Shown here: positions 7,724-17,200 of the stretch, piece after piece
Layout: the number at the start of each line of letters is the position of its first letter
Numbering within the stretch: position 1 is the first letter of the stretch
NCBI RefSeq assembly: GCF_010692745.1
Contig: NZ_JAAHTB010000025.1
Span: forward strand, 1 to 63,813
DNA: 63,813 bases
Source: Methylobacterium sp. BTF04
Lineage (GTDB): Bacteria; Pseudomonadota; Alphaproteobacteria; Rhizobiales; Beijerinckiaceae
Direction: 5' to 3'
Translations under genes and position numbers: made by a program
Notes under the pieces: generated by a model
What the model was told of the DNA's origin: nothing
Database searches by the model: none
Seen by the model: only the letters and a program-made list of their open reading frames with translations

Positions 7724-9951
7724 GCGCCGGCAAGACCGCGGAGACACACACGATGATCCGGCATCCAGGCGGCGGAGCGGCGCGATCCGTGACACAGGCC
7801 GCCCCACGGGAACCGACGCCGGAACCGGTCCAGTCGCTGTCCTCCCGAATGCGCGTCCTCGACAGAGCCTATCGGACCACCGCCGGCGCCCGGTACATCG
7901 CGCCGGCGATCGGCGAAACGTCCGGCGACGATGCCATTCCGGCCCTCCTGCGGGAGGTGGAGCCCGCGACGGCAGCGATCCCCGTCAAGGATCCGATCGC
8001 GGAGCGGGTCGAAGGCGAGGCCCGTCCGCCGCTTCGGGTCGTGGCGCGTGCGGAACACCCCGCCATCCGCACCACCGAGCCGGACGCCACCACCGCCGAA
8101 GCCCCGTCGCGGGTGGACGGTCCGGTCACGCCGATGCCTCCGGCCAAAACGCCCGACGCGCCGCCTTCGGACAAGACGCCGCCTCCGGGCGGAGGTGGAC
8201 CGGGAGGAGGCCGCGGCGGCGGCGGGGGTGGGCCGGTTCCGCCGTTGCAGAAGCGCTTCGGCGACCGCAACTTTCGCGACACCCTGACGACCGGGCTGTC
8301 GGCCTGCCGGCGCAAGCTCGTGGTGATCGCGGTGTTCTCGTTCTTCGTGAACATGCTCGTGCTGGGCGTGCCGATCTATCTGTTCAACATCTCGGACCGG
8401 GTGCTCACCAGCCGCAGCCTCGACACCCTGGTGATGCTGACCATCGTCATCGCCGGGGCGATCTTCGGCCACGTCGTCCTCGACGTGGTCCGGCGCTTCA
8501 TGCTGATGCGGGTCGCCGTCGAGGTCGAGAGCCGGCTCGGACCACCGGTCCTGGCGGCGGCGGCCAAGGCGTCCCAGGCCGGATCGAGCCGGGACTTCCA
8601 GACGCTGGCCGACCTGCAGCAGCTGCGCAACTTCATCACCGGGCCGGTGCTGCTGGTGATGTTCGACGCGCCCGTCGCGCCGATCTACCTGCTCGCCATC
8701 TTCCTGATCCACCCCGACCTCGGCTGGATCGTCTGCGCGACCGGTGCCGTCCTCCTGCTGATGGCGCTCATCAACCAGCGCATCACCGCAATCCCCTTCG
8801 CGCAGGCCAGCGCCTACGCGACGCGCGCCAACCTCCAGGCCGACGCCATGGCGCGCAACAGCCAGGTCATCAACGCCATGGGCATGATCCCCGAGAGCGT
8901 GATGATCTGGGGACGCGAGACCGGTGAATCTCTCAAAGCCCAGGTGGTGGCGCAGGACCGGAACATCATCATCGCCGGTATCTCGAAGTTCGTGCGGCTC
9001 TCGACGCAGATCCTGATGCTCGGCTGGGGCGCTTCCCTCGCCCTGGACGGAAAGCTGACCGGCGGCATGATGATCGCGGCCTCCATCGTCGGCGGGCGCG
9101 CGCTGGCACCGATCGAGGGCGTCATCGACGGCTGGCGCAGCTACGTCCAGGCCCGGATGGCCTATGTCCGGGTCAAGGCGCTGCTGCAATCCTCGCCGCT
9201 CAACATGGAGCGCCTGCGGCTGCCCCGCCCCGCCGGCCGGCTCACCGTCGAACGCGTGCTCTACGTGCCGCCGCCCAGCAAGAAGGTGATCCTCAACGGG
9301 ATCAGCTTCCAGCTCGAGCCCGGCGAGTCGCTCGCCATCGTCGGTGCCTCCGGCACCGGCAAATCCACCCTCGGCCGCATGCTGGTCGGCTCGATCATGC
9401 CGACGGCCGGGGCCGTGCGCCTCGACATGATGGACCTGCGCAACTGGGATCCGCGCCAGTTCGGCCAGAGCGTCGGCTACCTGCCGCAGGACGTCCAGCT
9501 GTTCCCGGCCTCGATCAAGGCCAACATCGCCCGCATGCAGGAGGACGCCTCCGACGCCGCCGTCTTCGATGCGGCCGAGATCGCCGATGTGCACGAGCTC
9601 ATCGCCGGCTTCGCGCAGGGCTACGAAACCCTCGTCGGCATGGATGGCAGCCCGCTGTCGGGCGGCCAGCGGCAACGCATCGGCCTCGCCCGCGCGTTCT
9701 ACGGCGAGCCGCGCCTCGTCGTCCTCGACGAGCCGAACTCGAACCTCGATACGCCCGGCGAGATGGCCCTGTCGCGCGCCCTGCTGCGGGCGAAGGAGCG
9801 CGGCACCACCGTCGTCGCCATCACGCAACGGCCCTCGCTGCTCAACAGCGTCGATCGCATCATGATCCTGAAGGACGGGGCGATCCAGGCGCTCGGTCCG
9901 CGCCAGGACATGATCCCGCTCATCGTCGGACGCGGTCCGACGGCGGCGTAA
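7720..9951 (+). CDS. Type I secretion ABC transporter (permease/ATPase, PrtD-like)
   Basis: 743 residues. Residues 1-185 are an unusual Pro/Ala/Gly-rich extension ending in PGGGGPGGGRGGGGGG. The ABC permease domain follows (first helices at KLVVIAVFSFFVNMLVLGVPIYLF, about residues 200-225), then the ATPase with Walker A GASGTGKST (Lys548), signature LSGGQRQR and Walker B LVVLDEPNSNLD. It drives one-step export of the repeat proteins across the inner membrane. There is no C39 peptidase domain, which fits substrates with C-terminal signals. The GTG at 7720 overlaps the upstream stop; an ATG at 7753 is an alternative start. An outer-membrane TolC partner is not in this window. Confidence 0.92.
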   Translation: MSAGKTAETHTMIRHPGGGAARSVTQAAPREPTPEPVQSLSSRMRVLDRAYRTTAGARYIAPAIGETSGDDAIPALLREVEPATAAIPVKDPIAERVEGEARPPLRVVARAEHPAIRTTEPDATTAEAPSRVDGPVTPMPPAKTPDAPPSDKTPPPGGGGPGGGRGGGGGGPVPPLQKRFGDRNFRDTLTTGLSACRRKLVVIAVFSFFVNMLVLGVPIYLFNISDRVLTSRSLDTLVMLTIVIAGAIFGHVVLDVVRRFMLMRVAVEVESRLGPPVLAAAAKASQAGSSRDFQTLADLQQLRNFITGPVLLVMFDAPVAPIYLLAIFLIHPDLGWIVCATGAVLLLMALINQRITAIPFAQASAYATRANLQADAMARNSQVINAMGMIPESVMIWGRETGESLKAQVVAQDRNIIIAGISKFVRLSTQILMLGWGASLALDGKLTGGMMIAASIVGGRALAPIEGVIDGWRSYVQARMAYVRVKALLQSSPLNMERLRLPRPAGRLTVERVLYVPPPSKKVILNGISFQLEPGESLAIVGASGTGKSTLGRMLVGSIMPTAGAVRLDMMDLRNWDPRQFGQSVGYLPQDVQLFPASIKANIARMQEDASDAAVFDAAEIADVHELIAGFAQGYETLVGMDGSPLSGGQRQRIGLARAFYGEPRLVVLDEPNSNLDTPGEMALSRALLRAKERGTTVVAITQRPSLLNSVDRIMILKDGAIQALGPRQDMIPLIVGRGPTAA

Positions 9952-9981
9952 GCGCGATGAGGGCCCCTTGTCGCGCATTCC

Positions 9982-10003
9982 CGCCCCGCCAGCGCGGGGC
10001 GGC
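9982..10003 (+). promoter_or_regulatory. Intergenic GC hairpin
   Basis: A perfect 9-bp stem (CCGCCCCGC / GCGGGGCGG) with a 4-base CAGC loop lies between the exporter and adaptor genes. It has the same stem and loop lengths as the hairpin at 5677-5698. There is no T run, so it is probably an mRNA processing or stability element rather than a terminator (inference). Confidence 0.55.
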
Positions 10004-10077
10004 CATCGTCCACCGGGCCTCCTGGGTTCCGACCCACGAGACCGCGGTGCGACCCTGCATTTTGGAGGAGCAGCGTC

Positions 10078-11457
10078 ATGGCCACAGCACTGGACGGCCC
10101 GGGTCGCGGGGCAGGCCCCGCCCTCGATGAGCGGCCGGCGCAGGTCTGGGCGGTAGGTGTCTCGCATGACACCCGATGGCTCACCACCTTCGGCTTCTCC
10201 TTCCTGGGAGTGATGATCGTCGGCTTCGGCGTGTGGGCGGGCTCCGCCCCCCTCGCCGGTGCCATCGTGACCAGCGGCAGCTTCGTCACGACGGGCCAGA
10301 ACAAGACGCTCCAGCATCTCGAAGGCGGCGTCATCCGGGAAATCCTGGTGAAGGAAGGGGACGTCGTCGAACCGGGTCAGGTGCTGCTAGTCCTCGACGA
10401 CACCACGCCGAAGGTCGAGCTGCGCCGGCTGACGCTGCGGCACGACCGCCTGAGCGCCGTGGAGACGCGCCTGCGGGCGGAGGGCCTGGAGGCGTCCGAG
10501 ATCACCTTCCCGCCGGAGTTGCTGGCCAAGGCCTCGGACCCGGACGTCTCCAGCGTCATCGCGCACCAGACCCTGACGTTCCAGGCCCGACGCAAGAGCC
10601 TCGACAGCGACGTCGCCATCCTGCGGGACGGGATCACCGCCCTCGACCAGAAGATCAAGGGCACGCGGGTGCAGCGGGACGCGATGACGCGCCAGATCAA
10701 GCTCTTCGAGCAGGAACTCGAGGGCAAGATGGCGCTGCTGAATGCCGGGCTGGTGCGTCGCTCCGAGGTGCTGGCGCTGCAGCGGGCCCATGCCAACGCG
10801 CTTGGCGAGATCGGTCGCCTCGACGGCGACATCGGCGACGCACAGGAGCGCATCACGCGCATTCGCGAGCAGATCCAGGGTGCGCGCAACACCGCCGTGA
10901 AGACGGTCACCGAACAACTGCACGAAACCCTCGCCGAGCAGAACGACGTGCGCGAGCGCATCCGTTCGGCCCAGGGCGTGCTCGGCCGCATCGCCGTGAC
11001 CGCGCCGGTGGCCGGCATCGTGGTCAAGCTTCGCTATCACACCGCGGGCGGCGTGGTGGAAGCCGGCAAGAGCATCATGGAGATCGTGCCCTCGCAAGGC
11101 GACCTCGTCATCGAGGCCCATGTCAGGCCGCAGGACATCGACCATGTGCGGCGTGGACAATCCGCCGGCGTGCGCCTGACCGCACTGAGCCAGCGGATCA
11201 CGCCGATGGTGGGGGGACAGGTCATCTACGTCTCGGCCGACGCGCTGCCGGACGACCGCCGCGGGTCCGCGGGAAGCGGCGACACCTACATCGCCCGCAT
11301 CCGCCTCGATCCGATCGAGGCCGCGTCGCTCCGGCACTTCTCGCCGACCCCCGGCATGCCGGCGGAGGTCTACATCAAGACCACCGAGCGGACGTTTCTC
11401 GAGTATCTGATCAAGCCGCTCAAGGACAGCATGACCCGCGCGTTTCGCGAACTCTGA
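10078..11457 (+). CDS. HlyD-family type I secretion periplasmic adaptor
   Basis: 459 residues with one N-terminal membrane helix (about residues 35-60, WLTTFGFSFLGVMIVGFGVW). A lipoyl/barrel-sandwich half motif follows (LQHLEGGVIREILVKEGDVVEPGQVLL), then a long helical hairpin region (about residues 110-290), then the second half (ITAPVAGIVVKLRYHTAGGVVEAG-type: AVTAPVAGIVVKL) and a beta-barrel ending in KPLKDSMTRAFREL. It bridges the inner-membrane exporter to an outer-membrane channel. The start ATG is preceded by GGAGGAG at 10063-10069. It is the last gene of the secretion operon, followed by a hairpin terminator. Confidence 0.93.
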   Translation: MATALDGPGRGAGPALDERPAQVWAVGVSHDTRWLTTFGFSFLGVMIVGFGVWAGSAPLAGAIVTSGSFVTTGQNKTLQHLEGGVIREILVKEGDVVEPGQVLLVLDDTTPKVELRRLTLRHDRLSAVETRLRAEGLEASEITFPPELLAKASDPDVSSVIAHQTLTFQARRKSLDSDVAILRDGITALDQKIKGTRVQRDAMTRQIKLFEQELEGKMALLNAGLVRRSEVLALQRAHANALGEIGRLDGDIGDAQERITRIREQIQGARNTAVKTVTEQLHETLAEQNDVRERIRSAQGVLGRIAVTAPVAGIVVKLRYHTAGGVVEAGKSIMEIVPSQGDLVIEAHVRPQDIDHVRRGQSAGVRLTALSQRITPMVGGQVIYVSADALPDDRRGSAGSGDTYIARIRLDPIEAASLRHFSPTPGMPAEVYIKTTERTFLEYLIKPLKDSMTRAFREL

Positions 11458-11467
11458 GGGCTGCCGC

Positions 11468-11505
11468 CGATCGATTGGATCAGGCTTGTCCAATCGATCG
11501 ATTTT
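11468..11505 (+). terminator. Intrinsic terminator of the secretion operon
   Basis: A perfect 12-bp inverted repeat (CGATCGATTGGA / TCCAATCGATCG) with a 9-base loop (11480-11488) is followed by ATTTT. It lies ten bases after the adaptor stop, at the end of the rightward operon and before a convergent gene. Confidence 0.75.
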
Positions 11506-11622
11506 AGCAGCGATATTGTCTGATACCGACCCCTCCGCTCGATCCCTCTCCTGGAAGGAGAGGAGGCAAGAGGCCCTACGATCGACAAGCCGACGTCATG
11601 CGGTGGAACGGAACCCCGCACG

Positions 11623-14445
11623 TCAGCGGGACGAGCCACCCTTCTGCGCCGCGAGGTAGAGCCACAAGGCGGCGGTGGTGACGATGGTCTGATGGACGGT
11701 ATATTCCTGATGCATCACCATTCCGGGATGCTCGATGAAGTATTCGAAATAGGGCTGTGAGAAGCGGGTCGGGTCGATGCGGCGGGTCGCGGCCGCGCCA
11801 TCCTCCGGGAAGATCGCCCAGGTGGGGCCAAACAGCCATTCCGGATTGAACTGCGCCTGCGGCCCGAACCCGTAGACCGTGATGCCCCCCGGAACGGCGA
11901 CGCCCATGGCGCGGTGATCCTCGTGCAGCGGATGCCGGATCTGGCGCGTACCGAGGCCGGTGGTGAAGCTCACCCCGAGCTGATTGGCGCCGAGCAGGCC
12001 CTCTGCGGTCATCTGCATCAGCTTGAGCAATTCGGTGTTGCCGCTGAGCCGGTGGGCGTGGATGAACAGGCGGATCATGCTGTTGCTCGGCGCCGTCCCC
12101 TGCCCCCAGCCCACCGGCGCGTAGGGGTGCTTCATGCTCGGATAGGCGGCGGCGCGCTGGACGGAGGCGAACAGCGTGGCGTCGCGCACCATCGCGGTCT
12201 CGATCTGCGCCTTGATACCCGCCTCCGCGCCTTCGCTTTGCGCGTAGTCCCACGCCATGTCGGCCCGCTGATCGGCGATGCCGAAACCGCCCGCCCACGC
12301 CTCCTCGAAGATACGCCCGAACGCCCTCCCCGCCCCCAGGCGAAACAGCGACGCGGCGGCCGCGACCCTGAACTCCCCCGTGATCCGCTGGATCGTCGAT
12401 CGCCGCGCCTCCCAGCCCACGGCCCCGAACAGGTTCGTCCGGCGCCCGACCGACAGCGCATCCGCGTAAGCCCCATCCGGATCGGCGAAGCCGGCTTCCG
12501 CCGATCGCCAGGCCCGTGCCGCGCTGTCCCGGAACAGCCCGGCGAGTTCGGCCCGCCCGAGCCCGTCAAGCACCCGGGCGAGGTGCGCCGCGGCGCCGGC
12601 ATACCGGTACGAGGCGATCGGATCGGGGGCGTAGGCGAAGACCGCCTGATGCTCGAGGAAACTCGGCTCGCCGAGGAGCGGGGGACCGGCGCTGTCGATT
12701 CCGCCGCTCACGCCGCCGTCGGCCGCCTGCAGGCGCCGGAAGAAATCGAGAAGCCAGATCGGCTCGTGCAACAGGTTGGGGATCGCATCGGCGGACGCGT
12801 AGATCGGGTCGTCCAGCACCGCGCTCGATTTCGGCAGTCCGAAATCGGCCTCTCGCAGGGATTCCGGCAGGCCCTCGAAGAGGTCGAGCAGCAAGGTCGC
12901 CACCTCGACATGCTGGATTCGCCGGTCCCAATCGCCGGCATCCATGTAGCCGCCCCAGAAGCTCGAAGGCGCGTCGCGACCGCTCAGCCATTGTGGCTCC
13001 GCTCCAGCGGTGAACGGCACGAAGCCCTCCAGCCCCTCGATCGACCACGCGAGCGGCAGCCGGCTCATGCGCACCGGAGCCTCCGGCGTCGGACGGAACG
13101 CCGCCGGCCGGCGAAAGCCGAAGCGTCCATCGAGCGCGATGCCGCTGCGGTGATTGTAGAGGCCGCCAATGGCGGTCCGCGCGGCGGTGAGCCAGACGTC
13201 GGTATCCACGGTGAACGGGTCGGACATGCCGAGGCCCGGAACGTGGAGCCGATAGGTGCCGGCCTTGCGCGGGCGCCAGTCGGAGTAATCCAACGCGAAC
13301 ACGAACGTGCCGGCCCGGTTCGCGAGATGGGCCGGCGCCACCGTGCCGCCGCTGCAATCGGATTCGGGCAGCGGCCGGTCGGCCCCCGTCACCACGAACG
13401 AATTCGGCGTGGCGTTCGAGACCGTGGCGAAGATCGGCTGGGTATCCTGGATGCCGGTCATCTGCGCGAGGGCGACGCGGTCGCCATCGCGAAAGCCGTG
13501 GCCGCGCGCCGACACCCGCCGGTCGCGCGCACCATAAGCCGTGACGTGGCGGCGGGGGGAGGCCGCATCCACCGTATCGGGCAGGGGCTTTGGCAAACTA
13601 TTGCCGGGCTCGGGATCGTCCGGCGCCTTACGCAGGCGGATGTCGGCAGTGAATACCGCCTCCCCGGTCTCGTCCACGACGGCGAAGCGCTTGAGCCCGT
13701 AGGGGCGGAAATCGACGGCGCCCGCGGCGGGACCGCCCGGCAGCCACAGGGCCAGGTAGGCGACCTTGGCGATGTCGCCGGGCGCGTGCCCGAGTTGGGT
13801 GGCCCGGAGGGCGATCGCCCGGGTGACGCGGTCGTCGTAGGTGAAGGGCGTCAGCGCCAGAAGCCCGCCCGGCCAGACAATGGTGGAAGCGCCCCGCGGC
13901 ACCGGACCGTCGAGCTTCAGGTAGATTTGATGTCGAAAGCTCGCCCCCGTCAGCGTCCGGCCGTCATCATCGCGATAGATGCCGGAATCGTAGGGCGTGG
14001 ATTTGCGGTACACCGCCACCACGCGACGATCGCCGATCCGTCCATATCCCGCAGCCGCGTCGATGGCGGTCCGGTCGAGATGGCTGGCGGGCGGCCGATC
14101 GCTGACGCGGACATGGTCGCGCAGCGGCCCGATCACCTCCGCCCACTGGCCCTCGTGCCAAATCCAGCTTCCCTGCGGCTCCGTGCGCGGCGCATCGAGG
14201 GTGAGGATGCGACCGGGCACGAAGGGCGGATCACGCAGTTCCACCGCGACGATGTCGGGCGCCGCCACGGTGACCTCCTGGACGATCACGGCCTCTGCGG
14301 ATGCGGCGGTTGCGCGGACGATCAGGCAAGCCAACGCCAGGACGCGTAGGAATGGCCGCCGCGCGCGCGGCCGAACGCCGTGGCCCAAGGCTGCCGGCCT
14401 CCATCGGGAGACCGTGGTCCCGGCACTGCACCGCGATACGCGCAC
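11623..14445 (-). CDS. Secreted glycoside hydrolase family 9 (cellulase-like) protein
   Basis: Up to 940 residues. An Arg-rich N-terminus leads into a hydrophobic stretch (FLRVLALACLIVRATAASA), a probable Sec signal near residues 30-50. Residues ~50-430 are beta-rich and include an Ig-like cellulase N-terminal region. The catalytic part shows YMDAGDWD near residue 500 (the paired Asp of GH9), the His region TRQIRHPLHEDHRAMG, and a C-terminal MHQEYTVHQ near residue 914 with the likely acid Glu. It probably cuts a beta-linked polymer in the periplasm or outside, trimming or releasing the local exopolysaccharide (inference). The GTG start is uncertain; a TTG shortly downstream could also serve. 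It lies 72 bp after the glycosyltransferase gene, likely co-transcribed. Confidence 0.82.
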   Translation of the reverse strand: MRVSRCSAGTTVSRWRPAALGHGVRPRARRPFLRVLALACLIVRATAASAEAVIVQEVTVAAPDIVAVELRDPPFVPGRILTLDAPRTEPQGSWIWHEGQWAEVIGPLRDHVRVSDRPPASHLDRTAIDAAAGYGRIGDRRVVAVYRKSTPYDSGIYRDDDGRTLTGASFRHQIYLKLDGPVPRGASTIVWPGGLLALTPFTYDDRVTRAIALRATQLGHAPGDIAKVAYLALWLPGGPAAGAVDFRPYGLKRFAVVDETGEAVFTADIRLRKAPDDPEPGNSLPKPLPDTVDAASPRRHVTAYGARDRRVSARGHGFRDGDRVALAQMTGIQDTQPIFATVSNATPNSFVVTGADRPLPESDCSGGTVAPAHLANRAGTFVFALDYSDWRPRKAGTYRLHVPGLGMSDPFTVDTDVWLTAARTAIGGLYNHRSGIALDGRFGFRRPAAFRPTPEAPVRMSRLPLAWSIEGLEGFVPFTAGAEPQWLSGRDAPSSFWGGYMDAGDWDRRIQHVEVATLLLDLFEGLPESLREADFGLPKSSAVLDDPIYASADAIPNLLHEPIWLLDFFRRLQAADGGVSGGIDSAGPPLLGEPSFLEHQAVFAYAPDPIASYRYAGAAAHLARVLDGLGRAELAGLFRDSAARAWRSAEAGFADPDGAYADALSVGRRTNLFGAVGWEARRSTIQRITGEFRVAAAASLFRLGAGRAFGRIFEEAWAGGFGIADQRADMAWDYAQSEGAEAGIKAQIETAMVRDATLFASVQRAAAYPSMKHPYAPVGWGQGTAPSNSMIRLFIHAHRLSGNTELLKLMQMTAEGLLGANQLGVSFTTGLGTRQIRHPLHEDHRAMGVAVPGGITVYGFGPQAQFNPEWLFGPTWAIFPEDGAAATRRIDPTRFSQPYFEYFIEHPGMVMHQEYTVHQTIVTTAALWLYLAAQKGGSSR

Positions 14446-14517
14446 GATCGATCTCCTGCAGTGTCTCGCGGATTTCGCGCATCGCCCGCGCGGAAGCGGA
14501 GGGCGTGGCGGTGTCGA

Positions 14518-15807
14518 TCAATAGGGACAGGGCTTCTCGGATCGGCGTCCGGTCACCCAATCGTAGACGTCGCGCATGGCGTTCGCCTTGGCCGACCATG
14601 TCAGGCGGCTCATCGCCCAGGCACGCGCCGCCCTGCCGACGGCGCCGACACGGTCCGGCGCGGCGGCCAGATCCCACAGGATCTCGCTCAAACCCGCGAC
14701 GATCGCTTCGCGCGAGGCCAGCGGCACCGCGAACCCGCGCTCGTCCGACAGCAATTCGCCCGGACCGCCATAATCCACCACGACGGGCGCGAGACCGAGC
14801 GCCATGGCTTCGAGCACGGCACCACCCCCGAACTCACGCACACTCGGAAACACGAAGACGCTGCTGCGGCAGGCGACATTCTGCACCGCCCCATGCGCAA
14901 CCCAGCCATGGAAGGTCACGGCCTCTCCCACACCCTCGCGGGCGACGAGGCCGACCAGATCCGCCCGCATCGGGCCGTCCCCGATGATGTCGAGATGCGC
15001 ACGGCCGGCCCGCAGCAGCGGCAGCGCCGCCATGATCGCCATATCGGGCCCCTTGTAGGGCACGAGGCGACCGATGAAGCACATGCGCAGGAGTGTGGTG
15101 GCGGGCGGCGCGGGGGGTTGGGCGAAGCGCTCGGGATCGATGCCGTTCTCCGGCATGTAGATCAGCTTGCCGTCGAAGTCGGCCGGGATCTCGCGCGCGG
15201 TATGGCGCGAGCCCGCCAGGATCGCGCTCGCCGCCGACAAGGTCGCGATCCGGCGCGGCATGAGCTTGTACAGGCTCCTGACATAGGACAGCCATTCCTT
15301 CTCCTGCCGGCGCTCCGCGGAGAACTGCTTCGGCCACGGCAATCCACCGTTGAGGGGGCCGAGAACGAACGGCACACCGGCCCGCGCGCAGCGGGCCGCG
15401 AGGGAGCTGCCCGTGGTCGGGGTCAGCGGGGTGATGCGGTGGACCACGTCGTAGCGATGCGCCGAGATCGCGGCACCGAACTGCCGCCAGACCGCTCGCT
15501 CGAAATACGGATAGGTCAGCGAGGCGATGGCCGCCAGCGTGGTCCAGCCCTTGCCCTCGCCGCCGCGCAACAGGCCGGCCAGAGCATAGGCGGGCCGCGC
15601 CACGGCCTCGGTGTCGAGGGCGGTGAAATCGCGCCCCTCCACGAGCCCGGCCCGGACGAACGCATCCCGGTTGCGGATCTGCGTGACGATGTGGACATCG
15701 GCGACCGCGCGCAGCGCGCTGGCCATCGACCAGCCGATCAGCGGAACGCTGACCCATTCGGGGTTGGCCGCTTCGGCGATCACCAGCACCTTGTGTCTCG
15801 CCGTCAT
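14518..15807 (-). CDS. Glycosyltransferase family 4 (GT-B fold)
   Basis: 429 residues, cytoplasmic. The N-terminal Rossmann half opens KVLVIAEAANPEWVSVPLIGW. The C-terminal half has the nucleotide-sugar-binding pattern FIGRLVPYKGPDMAI, HLDIIGDGP and the EX7E-type segment SVREFGGGAVLEAMALG (about residue 330), typical of GT4. It transfers one sugar during assembly of the repeat unit; donor and linkage cannot be read. It sits between the polymerase gene (46 bp upstream) and the GH9 gene on the same strand, so the three probably form one transcription unit. Confidence 0.88.
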   Translation of the reverse strand: MTARHKVLVIAEAANPEWVSVPLIGWSMASALRAVADVHIVTQIRNRDAFVRAGLVEGRDFTALDTEAVARPAYALAGLLRGGEGKGWTTLAAIASLTYPYFERAVWRQFGAAISAHRYDVVHRITPLTPTTGSSLAARCARAGVPFVLGPLNGGLPWPKQFSAERRQEKEWLSYVRSLYKLMPRRIATLSAASAILAGSRHTAREIPADFDGKLIYMPENGIDPERFAQPPAPPATTLLRMCFIGRLVPYKGPDMAIMAALPLLRAGRAHLDIIGDGPMRADLVGLVAREGVGEAVTFHGWVAHGAVQNVACRSSVFVFPSVREFGGGAVLEAMALGLAPVVVDYGGPGELLSDERGFAVPLASREAIVAGLSEILWDLAAAPDRVGAVGRAARAWAMSRLTWSAKANAMRDVYDWVTGRRSEKPCPY

Positions 15808-15853
15808 CGTGAGCGTCCATCCGTGCGACCGATGGCAGTCGGGAGCGTCGCCC

Positions 15854-17200
15854 TCATCGCGGCGCCGGAACGAGGGGCCAGGGCAGGAGCGGGTCGAGGT
15901 CGACTGCCTCGGACGCGACTCGAACCTGGCGCACGGCGCCGAGGACCAGACCGATCGTGATCGCGAGGAGATACTGGCTCTCGCGAATGAGCAGGATGTA
16001 TTCGAGCGTCGAGTGCAGGCAGACCATCAGGAGACCGACGGCGAGCCCCATCAGGAGATCCGTCTCCGGTCCGGCCCCTGTCCGCCAGCCGAACCGGAAG
16101 GCGGCGACGAGCGGGTAGGCCAGCAGCAGGACGAACGCGGTCAGCCCGAACCAGCCGGTCTCGGCCGCCGTCAGCAGATAGGCGTTGTGGACGAGGTTGT
16201 TGCGGTTCTCCTCGTTGGCGAGGACACCGGCCCGGTCCGAATAGCCGAAGTTCTTGGCGACATAGACATAGTGATTCGCGCCCACCCCGAGGGGGAAGTC
16301 GAGGAGAATGCCGGTCGCGGCCCGCTCGAACGCCGCCCGCTCGTTGTATTCCTGCTCGCGCAGAGGATCGACCTCGAAGCGCTTGGCGAAGGAATTGATC
16401 GCCAACGGGGCGAAGCTGAGGATCAGGAGGCAGCCGACGATGCCGAGCAGGCCCTTGCGCAAGGTCATGTGCCGCAGGATCGACAGGCCGTAGATCACCA
16501 GAAAGCCGAGGCCGGCATAGAGCAGCGCGGCGCGCGACGTCGTCAGGATCACGATCGCCATACCGGCCAGGGGGACCAGGACCGTGGTCCAGCTGCGGTG
16601 CCCCGCGAGCAGGAGCGCGACCTGCGGAAAGATCGCGAAATGCAGCACGAGGCCGAGCGTGTTCTGGTGCGCGAAGGTTCCGGGGGTCTGGATAGCGCCG
16701 AGCGCGAAGCGCTGCCAGACCGTCACGGCGAGTTCGAGCAGGACGCCGAGGGCGATGCCCTCGATGAGGTTGGTCCTGACCACCGGGTCGGTGCTGGCCC
16801 GTGCGACGATGATCAGCAGGAGGGCGACGCGGCAGACCTGCCAGAAATAGAAGACCGCCGCAGTGGGCTCGTCCGCCTGAAAGATCGAGAGCAGCACCGC
16901 GAGGAGATACAGCGCGAGGACGATGGAGAACCGCGAGTGCAAGCGCGGCCGCGCGAGGCCGACCCAGATCGTGACGCAGAGCAGGTCGAGGGCCGTCACC
17001 TCGAGGCCGCTGACCAATCCGGGCCAGCCGGTTCCCCAACTGATGAGCGCGAAGTCCAGCGGCGGAAGTGCTGGCTGCAGGAACGGCAACAGGCCGATGA
17101 GCGTCCAGAGCCGCTTGCCGAAGACGGCGCCGCCCCGAGCCCAGAAGGCGAAGGGAACGAGGGTGCCGACACCGGCGATGAGGAGCAGCACGGAGAGCAA
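15854..17200 (-). CDS. O-antigen ligase/polymerase-like (Wzy_C) membrane protein
   Basis: 448 residues with about ten to twelve hydrophobic helices spread over the whole length. The large periplasmic loop carries LVHNAYLLTAAETGWFG (about residues 335-350), the signature of the Wzy_C/O-antigen ligase family, and an Arg/Glu-rich loop before it. It would polymerise lipid-linked repeat units at the periplasmic face, or ligate finished chains. The start is uncertain: TTG at 17200 or GTG three codons later; no ATG is available near the first helix. It heads the leftward unit with the GT4 and GH9 genes. Confidence 0.85.
   Translation of the reverse strand: MLSVLLLIAGVGTLVPFAFWARGGAVFGKRLWTLIGLLPFLQPALPPLDFALISWGTGWPGLVSGLEVTALDLLCVTIWVGLARPRLHSRFSIVLALYLLAVLLSIFQADEPTAAVFYFWQVCRVALLLIIVARASTDPVVRTNLIEGIALGVLLELAVTVWQRFALGAIQTPGTFAHQNTLGLVLHFAIFPQVALLLAGHRSWTTVLVPLAGMAIVILTTSRAALLYAGLGFLVIYGLSILRHMTLRKGLLGIVGCLLILSFAPLAINSFAKRFEVDPLREQEYNERAAFERAATGILLDFPLGVGANHYVYVAKNFGYSDRAGVLANEENRNNLVHNAYLLTAAETGWFGLTAFVLLLAYPLVAAFRFGWRTGAGPETDLLMGLAVGLLMVCLHSTLEYILLIRESQYLLAITIGLVLGAVRQVRVASEAVDLDPLLPWPLVPAPR

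Noticed and set aside
7705..10317. 870-codon open frame antisense to the ABC exporter
   Set aside because: No recognisable domain and Arg/His/Asp-rich shadow composition; the sense strand has Walker and signature motifs.
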